Below, piece by piece: positions 42,599 through 52,360 of a stretch of 64,000 nt of DNA. The translations under genes were made by a program, and so were the position numbers. Source of the stretch: Sphingopyxis sp. H115 (lineage in GTDB: Bacteria; Pseudomonadota; Alphaproteobacteria; Sphingomonadales; Sphingomonadaceae). The notes under the pieces were generated by a model. The model had not been told where the DNA came from. It saw only the letters and a list, made by a program, of their open reading frames with translations, and did not search any database. Numbering within the stretch: the stretch's first letter is position 1; the number at the start of each line of letters is the position of its first letter. The stretch lies in NCBI RefSeq assembly GCF_001468465.1, contig NZ_LNSA01000001.1:1-64000 (forward strand), read 5' to 3'.

Positions 42599-44566
42599 AT
42601 GACACTGCCCGAACGTCAACTCGCCAACGCGATCCGTGCGCTTGCGATGGACGCCGTACAGGCCGCGAATAGCGGTCACCCGGGGATGCCGATGGGCATG
42701 GCCGATGTCGCGACGGTCCTCTATTCGGATTATCTGAAATTCGACCCGGCCGACCCGAAATGGGCCGATCGCGACCGATTCGTGCTGTCGGCGGGGCATG
42801 GTTCGATGCTTGCCTATGCGACGCTGCATCTGGCGGGTTATGCGCGCCCGACGCTGGGCGACATCCGCAATTTTCGTCAGCTGCACAGTCCGTGCGCGGG
42901 GCATCCCGAGAATTTCGAGCTCGATGGCGTCGAGACGACGACCGGGCCGCTGGGGCAGGGGCTCGCCACTGCGGTCGGCATGGCGATCGCCGAACGGCAT
43001 CTGAACGCGCTCTACGGGGACGACCTGGTCGATCACCGCACCTGGGTGATCGCGGGTGACGGCTGCCTGATGGAGGGCATCAACCACGAAGCCATCGGGC
43101 TCGCCGGGCATTTGCAGCTGGGCCGGATGACCGTGCTGTGGGACGACAACAAGATCACCATCGACGGGTCGACCGACTTGTCGACCAGCGAAGACATTGC
43201 GGCGCGCTACGCGGCGACCGGCTGGCACGTCGAAAGCTGCGATGGGCACAATCCCGCCGACATTCGCCGCGCGATCGACGCGGCGCTCGCCGATCCGCGG
43301 CCATCGCTGATCGCGTGCCGCACGATCATCGGCTTCGGCGCGCCGAACAAGCAGGGGACGTCGGCAACGCACGGCGCACCGCTCGGCGCCGACGAGATCG
43401 CCGCGGCACGAACGGAACTTGGCTGGACCGCCGAGCCGTTCGTCATACCCGCCGATGTTGCGTCGGCGTGGGCTGCGTTTGGCGAGAAGGGCAAGAAACT
43501 TCATGCCGAATGGAACGATCGTGTCACAACCAGCGAAAAGAAAAGCGATTTTGAGGCTCGTCTGAGCGGCAAATATGCTCCGGGTGATACCTTTAAGGCC
43601 TATATTGACGGGCTCGTCGCTGAGCCGCCGAAGGTCGCGACGCGCAAGGCTTCGGAGAACACGCTGACCGCGCTTACCGCCGATATCGCATCGCTCGTCG
43701 GCGGCAGCGCCGATCTGACAGGTTCGAACAATACCAAAACATCGTCGACCAAACCGCTGACAAAGAACGATTATTCGGGCCGATATATCTATTATGGTAT
43801 CCGCGAGTTCGGCATGGCCGCCGCGATGAACGGCATGGCGCTGCACGGCGGCGTCGTTCCCTATGGTGGCACCTTCCTCGTGTTCGCCGATTATTGCCGC
43901 GCCGCAATCCGCCTGTCGGCGCTCCAGCGCCAGCGTGTCGTCTATGTGATGACGCACGACAGCATCGGGCTTGGCGAAGACGGGCCGACGCACCAGCCGA
44001 TCGAGCATCTCCAGTCGCTCCGCGCGATGCCCAACCTGCTCGTCATGCGCCCAGCCGACGCCGTCGAGACCGCCGAATGCTGGGCGCTTGCGCTGGCGCA
44101 GGAGAGCCGGCCATCGCTACTCGCGCTGACCCGCCAGAACCTTCCGCCGCTGCGTCATGACGTCACGGAAAATCTTTGCGCGAAAGGCGGTTACCGCCTG
44201 CGCGGCGCCTCGGCCCCGCGCAAGGTTGTGTTGGTTGCGACGGGGTCCGAAGTCGCGCTCGCGATCGAAGTTGCCGACAAACTCGAGGCCGCCGGCCACG
44301 GCGCCGACGTCGTCTCGATGGTTTCGACCGAGCTGTTCGACGAACAGACCACGGCCTATCAGGCCGATATCCTGCCCGACGACGCGCTGATCGTTTCGAT
44401 CGAGGCGGGTACGACCTTCGGCTGGGAACGCTATACCGGCCGCCATGGCCTGCGCTTCGGCATCGACAGCTTTGGCGCCTCGGCGCCGATTGAAGACCTA
44501 TTCAAGCATTTCGGCCTTACCGCCGATGCTATCGCACCCCAGATCCTGGCAAAGCTCGGCAATTAA
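42599..44566 (+). CDS. tkt: Transketolase
   Basis: The 655-residue enzyme moves two-carbon units in the pentose phosphate pathway. It has ThDP and Mg motifs (GDGCLMEGINHEAIGLAGHL), ANSGHPGMPMGMADVATVLY at the N-terminus, LSAGHGSMLAYATLHLAGY, the pyrimidine-domain REFGMAAAMNGMALHGGVVP and THDSIGLGEDGPTHQPIEHL, and the C-terminal SIEAGTTFGWERYTG. It is the first gene of a tkt-gap-pgk-aldolase set with 36, 17 and 79-base gaps, a glycolysis/Calvin-like cluster used here for sugar metabolism. Confidence 0.96.
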   Translation: MTLPERQLANAIRALAMDAVQAANSGHPGMPMGMADVATVLYSDYLKFDPADPKWADRDRFVLSAGHGSMLAYATLHLAGYARPTLGDIRNFRQLHSPCAGHPENFELDGVETTTGPLGQGLATAVGMAIAERHLNALYGDDLVDHRTWVIAGDGCLMEGINHEAIGLAGHLQLGRMTVLWDDNKITIDGSTDLSTSEDIAARYAATGWHVESCDGHNPADIRRAIDAALADPRPSLIACRTIIGFGAPNKQGTSATHGAPLGADEIAAARTELGWTAEPFVIPADVASAWAAFGEKGKKLHAEWNDRVTTSEKKSDFEARLSGKYAPGDTFKAYIDGLVAEPPKVATRKASENTLTALTADIASLVGGSADLTGSNNTKTSSTKPLTKNDYSGRYIYYGIREFGMAAAMNGMALHGGVVPYGGTFLVFADYCRAAIRLSALQRQRVVYVMTHDSIGLGEDGPTHQPIEHLQSLRAMPNLLVMRPADAVETAECWALALAQESRPSLLALTRQNLPPLRHDVTENLCAKGGYRLRGASAPRKVVLVATGSEVALAIEVADKLEAAGHGADVVSMVSTELFDEQTTAYQADILPDDALIVSIEAGTTFGWERYTGRHGLRFGIDSFGASAPIEDLFKHFGLTADAIAPQILAKLGN

Positions 44567-44602
44567 GGACCGGCTTACCCCTCGCAGAAAGGACCCATCG
44601 AC

Positions 44603-45610
44603 ATGGCAGTGAAAGTCGCAATCAACGGTTTCGGACGCATCGGCCGCAACGTGGCGCGCGCCATTTTGGAGCGCACCGACCATGATCTCGAGCTGGTGTC
44701 GATCAACGACCTCGCCGACGCCAAGGCGAACGCCCGCCTATTCCAGCGCGATTCGGTCCACGGTCCATTCAACGGCACCGTCGAAGTCGACGGCAACGAC
44801 CTGATCGTCAACGGCAAGCGCATCCAGGTGACGGCCGAACGCGACCCCGCCAAGCTGCCCCACGCCGCCAACGGCATCGACATCGCACTGGAATGCACGG
44901 GCTTTTTCACCGACCGCAAGGGCGGCCAGGCGCATCTCGACGCCGGCGCCAAGCGCGTCCTGATCTCGGCTCCGGCCAAGGAAGTCGACCTGACCGTCGT
45001 CTATGGTGTCAATCATGACAAAATCGGTGCCGAGCATGTGATCGTCTCGAACGCGTCGTGCACGACCAACTGCCTCGCACCGCTGGCCAAGGTGCTGCAC
45101 GAGAAGATCGGCATCGAGCGCGGCCTGATGACCACGATCCACGCTTACACCAACGACCAAAAGATCCTTGACCAGATCCATTCTGACCCGCGCCGTGCCC
45201 GCGCCGCCGCGATGTCGATGATCCCGACCAGCACCGGTGCGGCGGTTGCCGTCGGCCTCGTCCTGCCCGAACTCAAGGGCAAGCTCGACGGCTCCTCGAT
45301 CCGCGTCCCGACTCCCAATGTCTCGGTCGTCGATCTGACCTTCACCCCCAGCCGCGACACGACCGCCGAAGAGGTCAACAAGCTGCTGAAGGAGGCCGCC
45401 GAGGGCGAGCTAAAGGGCGTGCTCGGCTTCACCGACGAGCCGCTGGTTTCGATTGACTTCAACCATGATGCGCACAGCTCGACGATCGACAGCCTCGAAA
45501 CCGCGGTCATCGACGGCAAGCTGGTGCGCGTGCTCAGCTGGTACGACAATGAGTGGGGCTTCTCGAACCGCATGATCGACACCGCGGGCGTGATCGCCAA
45601 GTTCCTCTGA
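44603..45610 (+). CDS. gap: Glyceraldehyde-3-phosphate dehydrogenase (type I)
   Basis: The 335-residue protein has the Rossmann start [15 protein letters not shown], the catalytic cysteine in [49 protein letters not shown] and the end [18 protein letters not shown] good ribosome-binding site lies upstream of the ATG, and spacing to pgk is short. It is canonical in length and motifs. Confidence 0.97.
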   Translation: MAVKVAINGFGRIGRNVARAILERTDHDLELVSINDLADAKANARLFQRDSVHGPFNGTVEVDGNDLIVNGKRIQVTAERDPAKLPHAANGIDIALECTGFFTDRKGGQAHLDAGAKRVLISAPAKEVDLTVVYGVNHDKIGAEHVIVSNASCTTNCLAPLAKVLHEKIGIERGLMTTIHAYTNDQKILDQIHSDPRRARAAAMSMIPTSTGAAVAVGLVLPELKGKLDGSSIRVPTPNVSVVDLTFTPSRDTTAEEVNKLLKEAAEGELKGVLGFTDEPLVSIDFNHDAHSSTIDSLETAVIDGKLVRVLSWYDNEWGFSNRMIDTAGVIAKFL

Positions 45611-45627
45611 GCCAAAGGAAAACAGCG

Positions 45628-46824
45628 ATGACCGCGTTCAAGACCCTCGACGACATCGGTGACGTCACTGGCAAGAAAGTGCTGGTTCGCGTCGACCTCA
45701 ATGTCCCGATGATCGATGGTGCGGTCGGCGATAAGACGCGGATCGAGGCGGCGATGCCGACGATCCGCGAATTGTCCGACAAGGGCGCTATCGTCCTGCT
45801 GCTCGCCCATTTCGGACGGCCCAAGGGGGCGAAGAACCCGACGCAATCGCTGAGCCTCGTGATGGGCGGCGTCGAGGATGTATTAGGCCATTCGGTGATG
45901 TTCATCCCCGAAGCCGTTGGCGAGGGTGCCAAGGCCGGCGTTGCGGTGCTCGCCGCCGGCGATGTCGCGGTGCTGGAAAACACGCGTTTCTATCCCGGCG
46001 AGGAAAAGAACGACCCCGCCTTTGCCGATGCGCTAGCGGAAATCGGCGATCTTTACGTCAACGACGCCTTTTCGGCGGCGCACCGCGCGCATGGTTCGAC
46101 CGAGGGCGTCGCGCATCGCCTGCCAGCCTATGCGGGCCGTGCGATGGAAACCGAACTAAAGGCGCTCGATGCGGCGCTGGGCCGTCCCGCGCATCCGGTT
46201 GCGGCCGTCGTCGGCGGCGCGAAAGTGTCGAGCAAGATCGACGTGCTGCGCAATCTTGTCGGCAAGGTCGATCACCTGATCATCGGCGGCGGTATGGCGA
46301 ACACCTTCCTCGCCGCGCGCGGGGTCGATGTCGGTAAATCGCTCTGCGAGCACGACCTGGTGGATACCGCCAACGCGATTTTCGACGCCGCCGATGCGGC
46401 GGGCTGCACGATCCATCTGCCTTACGACGTCGTGGTTGCAAAACAGTTCGCGCCCAATCCGCCGACGCGCACCGTCAACGTCCACGAAGTCGCCGCCGAC
46501 GAGATGATCCTCGATATCGGTCCGGCTGCGGTCGAGGCGCTCGCCGACGTGCTCAAGAATTGCCGCACGCTGGTGTGGAATGGCCCGCTCGGCGCGTTCG
46601 AGACCCCGCCCTTCGACACGGCGACGGTCGCGCTGGCGAAAACCGCTGCGGCGCTGACGCGCGAAGGCTCGCTGATTTCGGTCGCGGGTGGGGGTGATAC
46701 GGTCGCCGCGCTCAACCACGCCGGCGTCGGTGGGGACTTCACCTTCGTTTCCACCGCCGGCGGCGCCTTCCTCGAATGGATGGAAGGCAAGCCGCTTCCC
46801 GGCGTGGACGCACTGAAAGCCTAG
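45628..46824 (+). CDS. pgk: Phosphoglycerate kinase
   Basis: The 398-residue enzyme makes ATP from 1,3-bisphosphoglycerate. It has [85 protein letters not shown] and [12 protein letters not shown]. The internal ATG at 45628 follows AAAGGAAA and is preferred over the frame's earlier start inside gap. Confidence 0.96.
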   Translation: MTAFKTLDDIGDVTGKKVLVRVDLNVPMIDGAVGDKTRIEAAMPTIRELSDKGAIVLLLAHFGRPKGAKNPTQSLSLVMGGVEDVLGHSVMFIPEAVGEGAKAGVAVLAAGDVAVLENTRFYPGEEKNDPAFADALAEIGDLYVNDAFSAAHRAHGSTEGVAHRLPAYAGRAMETELKALDAALGRPAHPVAAVVGGAKVSSKIDVLRNLVGKVDHLIIGGGMANTFLAARGVDVGKSLCEHDLVDTANAIFDAADAAGCTIHLPYDVVVAKQFAPNPPTRTVNVHEVAADEMILDIGPAAVEALADVLKNCRTLVWNGPLGAFETPPFDTATVALAKTAAALTREGSLISVAGGGDTVAALNHAGVGGDFTFVSTAGGAFLEWMEGKPLPGVDALKA

Positions 46825-46903
46825 TTTTTCGCGCACATTTGCATCCCGGCTACGGGGTCGCTATGCGCACCACGACATACGTATGCAAACCACCGGAGAT
46901 CCT

Positions 46904-47791
46904 ATGACCGCCAATGCCGCCATGCTCGATCAGATCAAATCGGGGCAGGGATTTATCGCCGCACTTGACCAGAGCGGTGGTTCGACGCCCAAGGCATTGA
47001 AGGGCTATGGCATCGAAGCGGACGCCTTCTCGAATGACGAGGAAATGTTCGCACTGATCCACGACATGCGCAGCCGCATCGTCACCGCGCCCTGCTTCAA
47101 CGGTGACAAGGTGATCGGCGCGATCCTGTTCGAACGCACGATGGACGGCGAGGCGGGCGGCAAGCCGGTTCCGGCGCTTTTGTGGGAACGCGGTGTGGTG
47201 CCGTTCCTGAAAGTCGACAAAGGCCTCGAGGACGAAGCCGACGGCGTCCAGTTGATGAAGGCCAATCCCGGTCTCGATGACCTTTGCGCGCGCGCGGTTG
47301 CGAAGGGCGTGTTCGGCACCAAGATGCGCAGCGTCGTCAATCTTGCCAATCCAGCCGGGATCAAGGCAATCGTCGACCAGCAGTTCGCCGAAGCCGCGCG
47401 CATCGCCGCGCATGGCCTCGTCCCGATCATCGAGCCCGAAGTGAACATCAAGAGTGCCGAGCGGGACGCGGCTGACCGCCTGCTGCTCAAGGAAACGCTC
47501 GCTGCGCTCGATGCCTGGACCGGCGCGCCGGTGATGCTCAAGCTCTCCTTGCCGACGGAAGCGGGCCTGTTCCAACCGCTCGTCGATCATCCCAAGGTAC
47601 TGCGCGTCGTCGCGCTGTCGGGCGGCTTCGCGCGTCCCGAAGCTTGCGTCGAGCTGGCGAAGAACCCGGGCATTATCGCGAGCTTCAGTCGCGCTCTGCT
47701 CGAAGACCTGCGCCACCAGATGAGCGACGACGAGTTCAACGCCTCCCTGGGCGGCGCGATCAACGAAATTCACGCGGCCTCCGTGGCCTGA
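46904..47791 (+). CDS. Fructose-bisphosphate aldolase class I
   Basis: The 295-residue enzyme has the Schiff-base class I plan of bacterial glycolytic aldolases: GFIAALDQSGGSTPKAL at the N-terminus, FNGDKVIGAILFERTM, ANPAGIKAIVDQQFAEAARI and the lysine in PVMLKLSLPTEAGLF (Schiff-base candidate), then VVALSGGFARPEACVEL. The ATG at 46904 follows GGAGATCCT. It is the fourth gene of the central carbon set. Confidence 0.93.
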   Translation: MTANAAMLDQIKSGQGFIAALDQSGGSTPKALKGYGIEADAFSNDEEMFALIHDMRSRIVTAPCFNGDKVIGAILFERTMDGEAGGKPVPALLWERGVVPFLKVDKGLEDEADGVQLMKANPGLDDLCARAVAKGVFGTKMRSVVNLANPAGIKAIVDQQFAEAARIAAHGLVPIIEPEVNIKSAERDAADRLLLKETLAALDAWTGAPVMLKLSLPTEAGLFQPLVDHPKVLRVVALSGGFARPEACVELAKNPGIIASFSRALLEDLRHQMSDDEFNASLGGAINEIHAASVA

Positions 47792-47795
47792 AGTG

Positions 47796-48452
47796 ATGGG
47801 AGAGAGGTGGCAAGCTGTCGACGATTATATCGCCAGCACGTTGCTCGGCGAAGACGACGCGCTTGCCGCCACCCTCGCGAACAACAGCGCCCAAGGTTTG
47901 CCGCCGATCGATGTGTCGCCGACGCAGGGCAAGATGCTGTTCCTGCTTGCGCAGATGGCAGGGGCAAAGCGTATCCTTGAAGTCGGCACGCTCGGCGGAT
48001 ATTCGACGATGTGGCTGGCGCGCGCGCTGCCCGACGATGGCGAATTGGTGACGCTCGAGCTGGAAGCGCATCATGCGCGAGTGGCGCGCGAGAATCTCGA
48101 AAATGCTGGCATTTCGGATAAGGTCGATATCCGCGTCGGTCCCGCTGCCGAGAGCCTTGCCGCGATGGTCGATGGGTCTCCCTTCGACTTTGTCTTCATC
48201 GACGCCGACAAGCAGAACAACGCGCTCTATGTCAGAGAAGCGATCCGTGTCGGGCGCCCGGGCACGACGATCGTCGTCGACAATGTCGTGCGCGAGGGCG
48301 GAGTGCTGGAGGCCGATAGCGACGACGAGCGGATCGTCGGAACGCGTGCGCTGTTCGACATGCTCAGCGGGGATCCGCGCCTCGATGCGACCGCTGTGCA
48401 GACCGTTGGCGCGAAAAAATGGGACGGCTTCGTGCTGGCTCGCGTACGTTAG
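47796..48452 (+). CDS. Class I SAM-dependent O-methyltransferase
   Basis: The 218-residue Methyltransf_3 (COMT-like) protein has ILEVGTLGGYSTMWLARAL (SAM motif I), VTLELEAHHARVARENL, FIDADKQNNALYV (metal Asp) and TTIVVDNVVREGGVL. These proteins methylate catechol-like or small phenolic substrates using a divalent metal. The ATG at 47796, four bases after the aldolase stop, is preferred to a GTG three bases earlier. Its stop overlaps the convergent lipoprotein gene by four bases. Confidence 0.87.
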   Translation: MGERWQAVDDYIASTLLGEDDALAATLANNSAQGLPPIDVSPTQGKMLFLLAQMAGAKRILEVGTLGGYSTMWLARALPDDGELVTLELEAHHARVARENLENAGISDKVDIRVGPAAESLAAMVDGSPFDFVFIDADKQNNALYVREAIRVGRPGTTIVVDNVVREGGVLEADSDDERIVGTRALFDMLSGDPRLDATAVQTVGAKKWDGFVLARVR

Positions 48453-48847
48453 AGACCGCCCGCGAAGCGGAACGAGAAGCGATAGTCGCTCGGCTTGAGC
48501 GCGATATCGGTGCGCTTCTCCGGCCGCACCGACTCGAGCGTGAACTGACCGTCGGCGAGCGGGACGGGCTCGCCCAACGTCGCCTCGAACGGCTGCTTTT
48601 TACCGTTGCCGCGGATCCAGATCATCTTTACCCGCACGCGCCCCGCCCAGACGCAGCGCATGTTCATCGGGCAGCGGCTGTCCTCAATCACCTCGACCGG
48701 CTGGACCAGCGGGCCGTCGACATAGGCTTTCTGTCCCAGCGCGACGTCGCTGCCGTCGGAAAGCGGCGCGCTCGCGGTCGTCACGCAGGCGGAAAGAAGG
48801 AGTGTCGAGGGGAGGGCGACGGCGGCGAGACGAGCGATGTTCTGCAT
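48449..48847 (-). CDS. Small lipoprotein, unknown function
   Basis: The 132-residue product from the ATG at 48847 has a lipobox at LLLSAC (Cys about residue 21), so it should be membrane-attached. The mature part includes SRCPMNMRCVWAGRVRVK with two cysteines, a stretch typical of conserved beta-barrel-like small periplasmic proteins in sphingomonads, and ends DYRFSFRFAGG. The family has no known function. Longer starts add a Trp/Arg leader with no lipobox at the N-terminus. Confidence 0.7.
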   Translation of the reverse strand: MQNIARLAAVALPSTLLLSACVTTASAPLSDGSDVALGQKAYVDGPLVQPVEVIEDSRCPMNMRCVWAGRVRVKMIWIRGNGKKQPFEATLGEPVPLADGQFTLESVRPEKRTDIALKPSDYRFSFRFAGGL

Positions 48848-48882
48848 TTGCCCGCGTCTGGCGGGATCGCTATGAACGCGCC

Positions 48883-49521
48883 ATGAAAACACCCACCTGC
48901 CAGCTTTACCTCATTTCACCGCTCGGCGTCGGGGGCGATTTTCCCGCCCGGCTGGAGGCGGCCCTGTCCGCCGGCCCCGTCGCAGCCTTCCAGTTTCGGG
49001 TAAAGAATGTGGCACAGCATGAGGCGGCGCGGCTTGCCGAGCCGCTGCAGGCGATTTGCGCGGCACATGAGGTCGCCTTCATCGTCAATGATGATATCGC
49101 ACTCGCCAAGCGGCTGGCGGCCGATGGCGTTCACTTGGGTCAGGGTGATGGCGACCCGAAGGACGCGCGCCGCCAGCTCGGGCCCGAGGCGCAGATCGGC
49201 GTTACCTGCCACGACAGCCGCCATCTGGCGATGGAAGCCGGCGAAGCCGGCGCCGACTATGTCGCTTTCGGGGCCTTTTTTCCGACGGCGACGAAGGAAA
49301 CCCGGCACCGTCCCGAGCCCGAAATATTGACTTGGTGGCAGGGGCTGTTCGAACTGCCGTGCGTCGCTATTGGCGGGATCACGGTGGACAATGCGAAGGT
49401 GCTTGTCGACGCCGGCGCCGATTTCCTTGCGGTGTCCGGCGGCATATGGGCGCATCCCGAAGGGCCGGCGGCGGCGGTCCGCGCTTTTGCCGCGATCGTT
49501 TCAGATCAGCCGGCGGGATAA
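48883..49521 (+). CDS. thiE: Thiamine phosphate synthase
   Basis: The 212-residue TIM-barrel enzyme joins HMP-PP and HET-P. Motifs are LYLISPLGVGGDFPARLE, FQFRVKNVAQHEAARLA (where the usual R-x-K is present), FIVNDDIALAKRLAADGVHL, IGVTCHDSRHLAMEAGEAGA, YVAFGAFFPTATK and PCVAIGGITVDNA. The ATG at 48883 is used. The gene stands alone, with no thiamine riboswitch seen upstream. Confidence 0.9.
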   Translation: MKTPTCQLYLISPLGVGGDFPARLEAALSAGPVAAFQFRVKNVAQHEAARLAEPLQAICAAHEVAFIVNDDIALAKRLAADGVHLGQGDGDPKDARRQLGPEAQIGVTCHDSRHLAMEAGEAGADYVAFGAFFPTATKETRHRPEPEILTWWQGLFELPCVAIGGITVDNAKVLVDAGADFLAVSGGIWAHPEGPAAAVRAFAAIVSDQPAG

Positions 49522-49679
49522 TCACGTCCGGGCGCGGGCGGTTCCTTTCCCGATTGGGACGGCGGCGCGCCGTCCTTGCGCCAGCCAAAAAGGCCGGCGC
49601 AAGGGGCCCCGCGCCGCAAGGACTTCGCGGCTCCCCGCCCAAGGGGGGGCTTCAAATCGGAAAGGTCGATGTCCGTCAT
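49506..49679 (-). CDS. Possible small protein (57 residues)
   Basis: The minus-strand ATG at 49679 gives MTDIDLSDLKPPLGRGAAKS and a Gly/Pro/Ser-rich tail ending in GRDYPAG. It overlaps the thiE end by 16 bases (convergent). The Lys/Pro-rich composition could be a real small protein, but high-GC background makes this uncertain. Confidence 0.25.
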   Translation of the reverse strand: MTDIDLSDLKPPLGRGAAKSLRRGAPCAGLFGWRKDGAPPSQSGKEPPAPGRDYPAG

Positions 49680-49901
49680 GGCCGCCGATCTGCCATGGAT
49701 GTCGCACGGCATATTGGATCGATGCGTCAAATCGGTTTCGGTTCGTCGCCTTTTGATTGGCGCCGCGGCGTGGGTGGCTGCGTCGTTCCGACACACCGCT
49801 TGCCCTTCGGCGTCGGCGCGGCTAAAGGCGCGCACCTGATACCGGTACCCGCGTGGGCCGCCGGTCTGCTCTTTCCATCCTTGTCCAAGTGAGTGTGCGC
49901 G
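49522..49901. other. Intergenic region upstream of efp
   Basis: The 380 bases hold a few GC-rich frames that look like background apart from the doubtful 57-residue gene. The segment directly before efp (49870-49901) lacks a strong ribosome-binding site. Nothing else is recognised. Confidence 0.3.
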
Positions 49902-50465
49902 ATGAAGATCACCGGCGTTGAAATCCGTCCCGGCAATATTATCGAATATGAAGGCGGTATCTGGAAGGTCACCAAAATCCAGCACACCCAGCCGGGCAAG
50001 GGCGGCGCCTATATGCAGGTCGAAGCGAAGAATCTGATCGACGGACGCAAGCTCAACAACCGTTTTCGCAGCGCCGACACGGTGGAAAAGGTCCGCCTCG
50101 ACACCAAGGATTTCCAGTTCCTCTATGCCGAGGGCGACGATCTGGTGTTCATGGACAAGGACAGCTTCGAACAGATCAATATTTCGAAGGAAGTCGTCGG
50201 CGAAGCCCATGAGTTCCTGCAGGACGGCATGGACGTCGTGCTCGAGCTTTGGGAAGAACGCCCGATCTCGGTCGAACTACCCGAAACGATCGAAGCGACG
50301 ATCGTCGAGGCCGACGCGGTGGTGAAGGGGCAAACTGCTTCGTCGTCATACAAGCCCGCAATCCTCGACAATGGCGTGCGCGTGATGGTGCCGCCGCACA
50401 TCACCAGCGGCACCCGCATCGTCGTGCACGTGTACGATCGCGAATATGTTCGCCGCGCGGACTGA
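49902..50465 (+). CDS. efp: Elongation factor P
   Basis: The 187-residue protein is a standard EF-P: N-terminal KOW-like domain with [17 protein letters not shown] (Lys33 at the position that is modified in other species) and [16 protein letters not shown], and C-terminal OB domains ending [20 protein letters not shown]. It relieves ribosome stalling at polyproline. The ATG at 49902 is used instead of a GTG nine bases upstream. Confidence 0.95.
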   Translation: MKITGVEIRPGNIIEYEGGIWKVTKIQHTQPGKGGAYMQVEAKNLIDGRKLNNRFRSADTVEKVRLDTKDFQFLYAEGDDLVFMDKDSFEQINISKEVVGEAHEFLQDGMDVVLELWEERPISVELPETIEATIVEADAVVKGQTASSSYKPAILDNGVRVMVPPHITSGTRIVVHVYDREYVRRAD

Positions 50466-50471
50466 TTAGTT

Positions 50472-50574
50472 CCCCTCCTGCTTGCGGGAGGGGTTAGGAG
50501 AGGGCTTGTCGAGGGACGGGCCTTCTTCCGAACGAAACATTCCCTCCCCCGACCCCTCCCGCAAGCAGGAGGGG
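50472..50574. repeat. Inverted-repeat element (33-base arms) between efp and the phosphatase gene
   Basis: The left arm at 50472-50504 and right arm at 50542-50574 are inverted copies, with the first 23 bases identical (CCCCTCCTGCTTGCGGGAGG and onward) and the remainder diverged. The 37-base centre is AT-richer. It is a different sequence from the 31.2 kb element but of the same general type: a GC-rich palindrome placed in a gap. Confidence 0.78.
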
Positions 50575-50580
50575 GGAGTT

Positions 50581-51405
50581 ATGACTATGGCCGTATCCGG
50601 CATCATCACCGTCATGGAACGCGCCGCGCGCAAAGCCGGCGCAAAGTTGCGCCGCGATTTTGGCGAGATCGAGCATCTGCAGGTCTCGCAGAAGGGGCCC
50701 GCCGACTTCGTGTCGAAGGCCGACCAAGCAGCCGAGCGTACGTTATACGACGAACTCGGCCGCGACCGTCCTGGCTGGGGTTTCGTTCTCGAAGAAGGCG
50801 GGATCATAGAGGGCGAGCCGGGCAAGCCGCGCTTCATCATCGATCCGCTCGACGGCACCTCGAACTTCCTCCACGCTGTCCCGCATTTCGCGATCTCGAT
50901 CGCGGTGCAGGAACCGAAACCCGGCGGCGGCTGGGGCGATGTGACAGCAGCGCTGGTCTACCAGCCGATCACCGACGAAAGCTATTGGGCCGAGCGCGGT
51001 CGCGGGGCGTGGCTGCATGATCGGCGTTTGCGCGTCGCGTCGCGCCGTAACCTTAACGAATGCCTGATTTCGACCGGCATTCCGTACATGGGCCATGGCA
51101 ATATGGCGCAGTGGAGCCGAATTTTCGGTGCGGTCGCGCCCGAGGTTGCCGGTATCCGTCGCTTCGGCGCCGCGAGCCTCGACCTCGCTTGGGTCGCGGC
51201 GGGGCGCTACGACGGCTTTTGGGAAAGCGACCTGCAAGTGTGGGATGTCGCGGCGGGCATGCTACTCGTGCGTGAAGCTGGTGGCTTCGTCAGCGATTTT
51301 CGTGGCGGCGACCGCGCGATCGACCGCAGCGAGTTCATCGCGGGCAGCGCCGCAGTCCATTCGAAGCTGCAAAAGCTGGTCGCGGGCGCGTTGCGGAACG
51401 CATGA
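50581..51405 (+). CDS. suhB: Inositol monophosphatase family protein (SuhB-like)
   Basis: The 274-residue phosphatase has the metal and substrate motifs of the family: the FVSKADQAAERTL start region, FVLEEGGIIEG, FIIDPLDGTSNFLHAVPHFA (the DPLDGT metal motif), and a C-terminal WDVAAGMLLVREAGG. The gene is SuhB-like in length. Its ribosome-binding sequence AGGAGGGGGGAG lies in the right arm of the upstream repeat element. A second ATG at 50587 is possible. Confidence 0.9.
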   Translation: MTMAVSGIITVMERAARKAGAKLRRDFGEIEHLQVSQKGPADFVSKADQAAERTLYDELGRDRPGWGFVLEEGGIIEGEPGKPRFIIDPLDGTSNFLHAVPHFAISIAVQEPKPGGGWGDVTAALVYQPITDESYWAERGRGAWLHDRRLRVASRRNLNECLISTGIPYMGHGNMAQWSRIFGAVAPEVAGIRRFGAASLDLAWVAAGRYDGFWESDLQVWDVAAGMLLVREAGGFVSDFRGGDRAIDRSEFIAGSAAVHSKLQKLVAGALRNA

Positions 51406-51429
51406 TAGGCGCTGACGCATCTGGGCGCA

Positions 51430-51741
51430 CTAAAGGATTTCGAGAACGCGCCCGGATGCGATCTGCTGCGGTCCGGCGCAGAGCCCGAATTGTTGACCGA
51501 CGGCGAGAGACAGGTTCCCGGTAAACGTCATCACTGAAAGCCTCACTGTTCCGGATTCTCCGAAAAATATCGGCTTATTGCAGGCTTTGATGCGTACGGG
51601 GTAAAAAACATTGCCCACCAATATGCTGGAGCCCCAATCGGCGGTGATCGGCCTGTCGCGATCGCCGACGCCCGGATCGGCGTCAAACGTGACAAGCGCG
51701 ATCAGGTCATATACCTTATCAAGATCTGGGGGCTCGCTCAC
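51430..51741 (-). CDS. Small protein resembling elongation factor Tu domain III
   Basis: The 103-residue protein has RPITADWGSSILVGNVFYPV, FFGESGTVRLSVMT and GQQFGLCAGPQQIASGRVLE, a layout similar to the third beta-barrel of EF-Tu (the end IASGRVLEIL resembles the translation-factor TVGAGVV-type ending). There is no GTPase domain. Its start overlaps the stop of the YbjN-like gene (ATGA), so the two are an operon. The role is unknown. Confidence 0.6.
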   Translation of the reverse strand: MSEPPDLDKVYDLIALVTFDADPGVGDRDRPITADWGSSILVGNVFYPVRIKACNKPIFFGESGTVRLSVMTFTGNLSLAVGQQFGLCAGPQQIASGRVLEIL

Positions 51742-52217
51742 TTCTCGAAAACATATTCGCGAAAGCTGTCCATCAGCGACGCCCAGGTGTTGAAGGTTTC
51801 CCCAACATTTTCGCGCGGAATACCCGCGAAATCGAGGTCGACGTCCATTTCGAGCACCGGGTCGCCTGCGTCGTCCTTATAGGCACGCGCGAAGCGCTTT
51901 TCCTTGTTCCACTGGTTGAGCCGGTCGAGCGTGACCTCTTTGGCGTCGCTGAACCCCATATAATATTGTAGCGTCTTGCAGCGTTCGCTTCCGTCGCAGT
52001 TCATGAAGAGCACGAGGAATTTTAGGCCGTTGCGATTGCTTTCGATATATGGGGCATCGCCTTTCTTGGCGACGATCGTCGCAGGCCAGCCCTGCGATTC
52101 GACGATCGCCCTGATCGCTTCCGGGTTCGCCGCATTGACCAGCTCGGCATGGGCAGGAGTCGCGAGGAAAAGCGCCAGCGGGGCGAAGGCAGCGGCGCGA
52201 AAGGTGATCGGTCCCAT
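51738..52217 (-). CDS. Exported YbjN-domain protein
   Basis: The ATG at 52217 is preceded by AAAGGGAG, and the product starts with a clear signal peptide (ITFRAAAFAPLALFLATPAHA). The 159-residue protein contains ELVNAANPEAIRAIVESQGW, YIESNRNGLKFLVLFMNCDG, LQYYMGFSDAKEVTLDRLNQ and WNKEKRFARAYKDDAGDP, the YbjN/T3SC-like fold common in sphingomonads. Longer frames to 52331 add a charged leader and are rejected. It is divergent from nuoA. Confidence 0.8.
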   Translation of the reverse strand: MGPITFRAAAFAPLALFLATPAHAELVNAANPEAIRAIVESQGWPATIVAKKGDAPYIESNRNGLKFLVLFMNCDGSERCKTLQYYMGFSDAKEVTLDRLNQWNKEKRFARAYKDDAGDPVLEMDVDLDFAGIPRENVGETFNTWASLMDSFREYVFEK

Positions 52218-52360
52218 ATAAGCTCCCTTTGTCATTCTACGCCCATGAAAGGCGCGACCCAGCGACCCCTTTTTATGTGCGGTATCACAGCGATAGTGCC
52301 GCTCGCCAGCGCCCATTATGCTTTTGGTCACATGCGAAGCGAAAATCCTGCCCGCAGCGC

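Noticed and set aside
42431-44008. Long minus-strand extension of the small coiled-coil gene
   Set aside because: Only the last 65 codons after the ATG at 42430 look like protein; the rest is antisense to transketolase.
48700-48882. Thiamine (TPP) riboswitch before thiE
   Set aside because: The region upstream is the coding sequence of the divergent lipoprotein, and no CUGAGA-type thi-box was seen.
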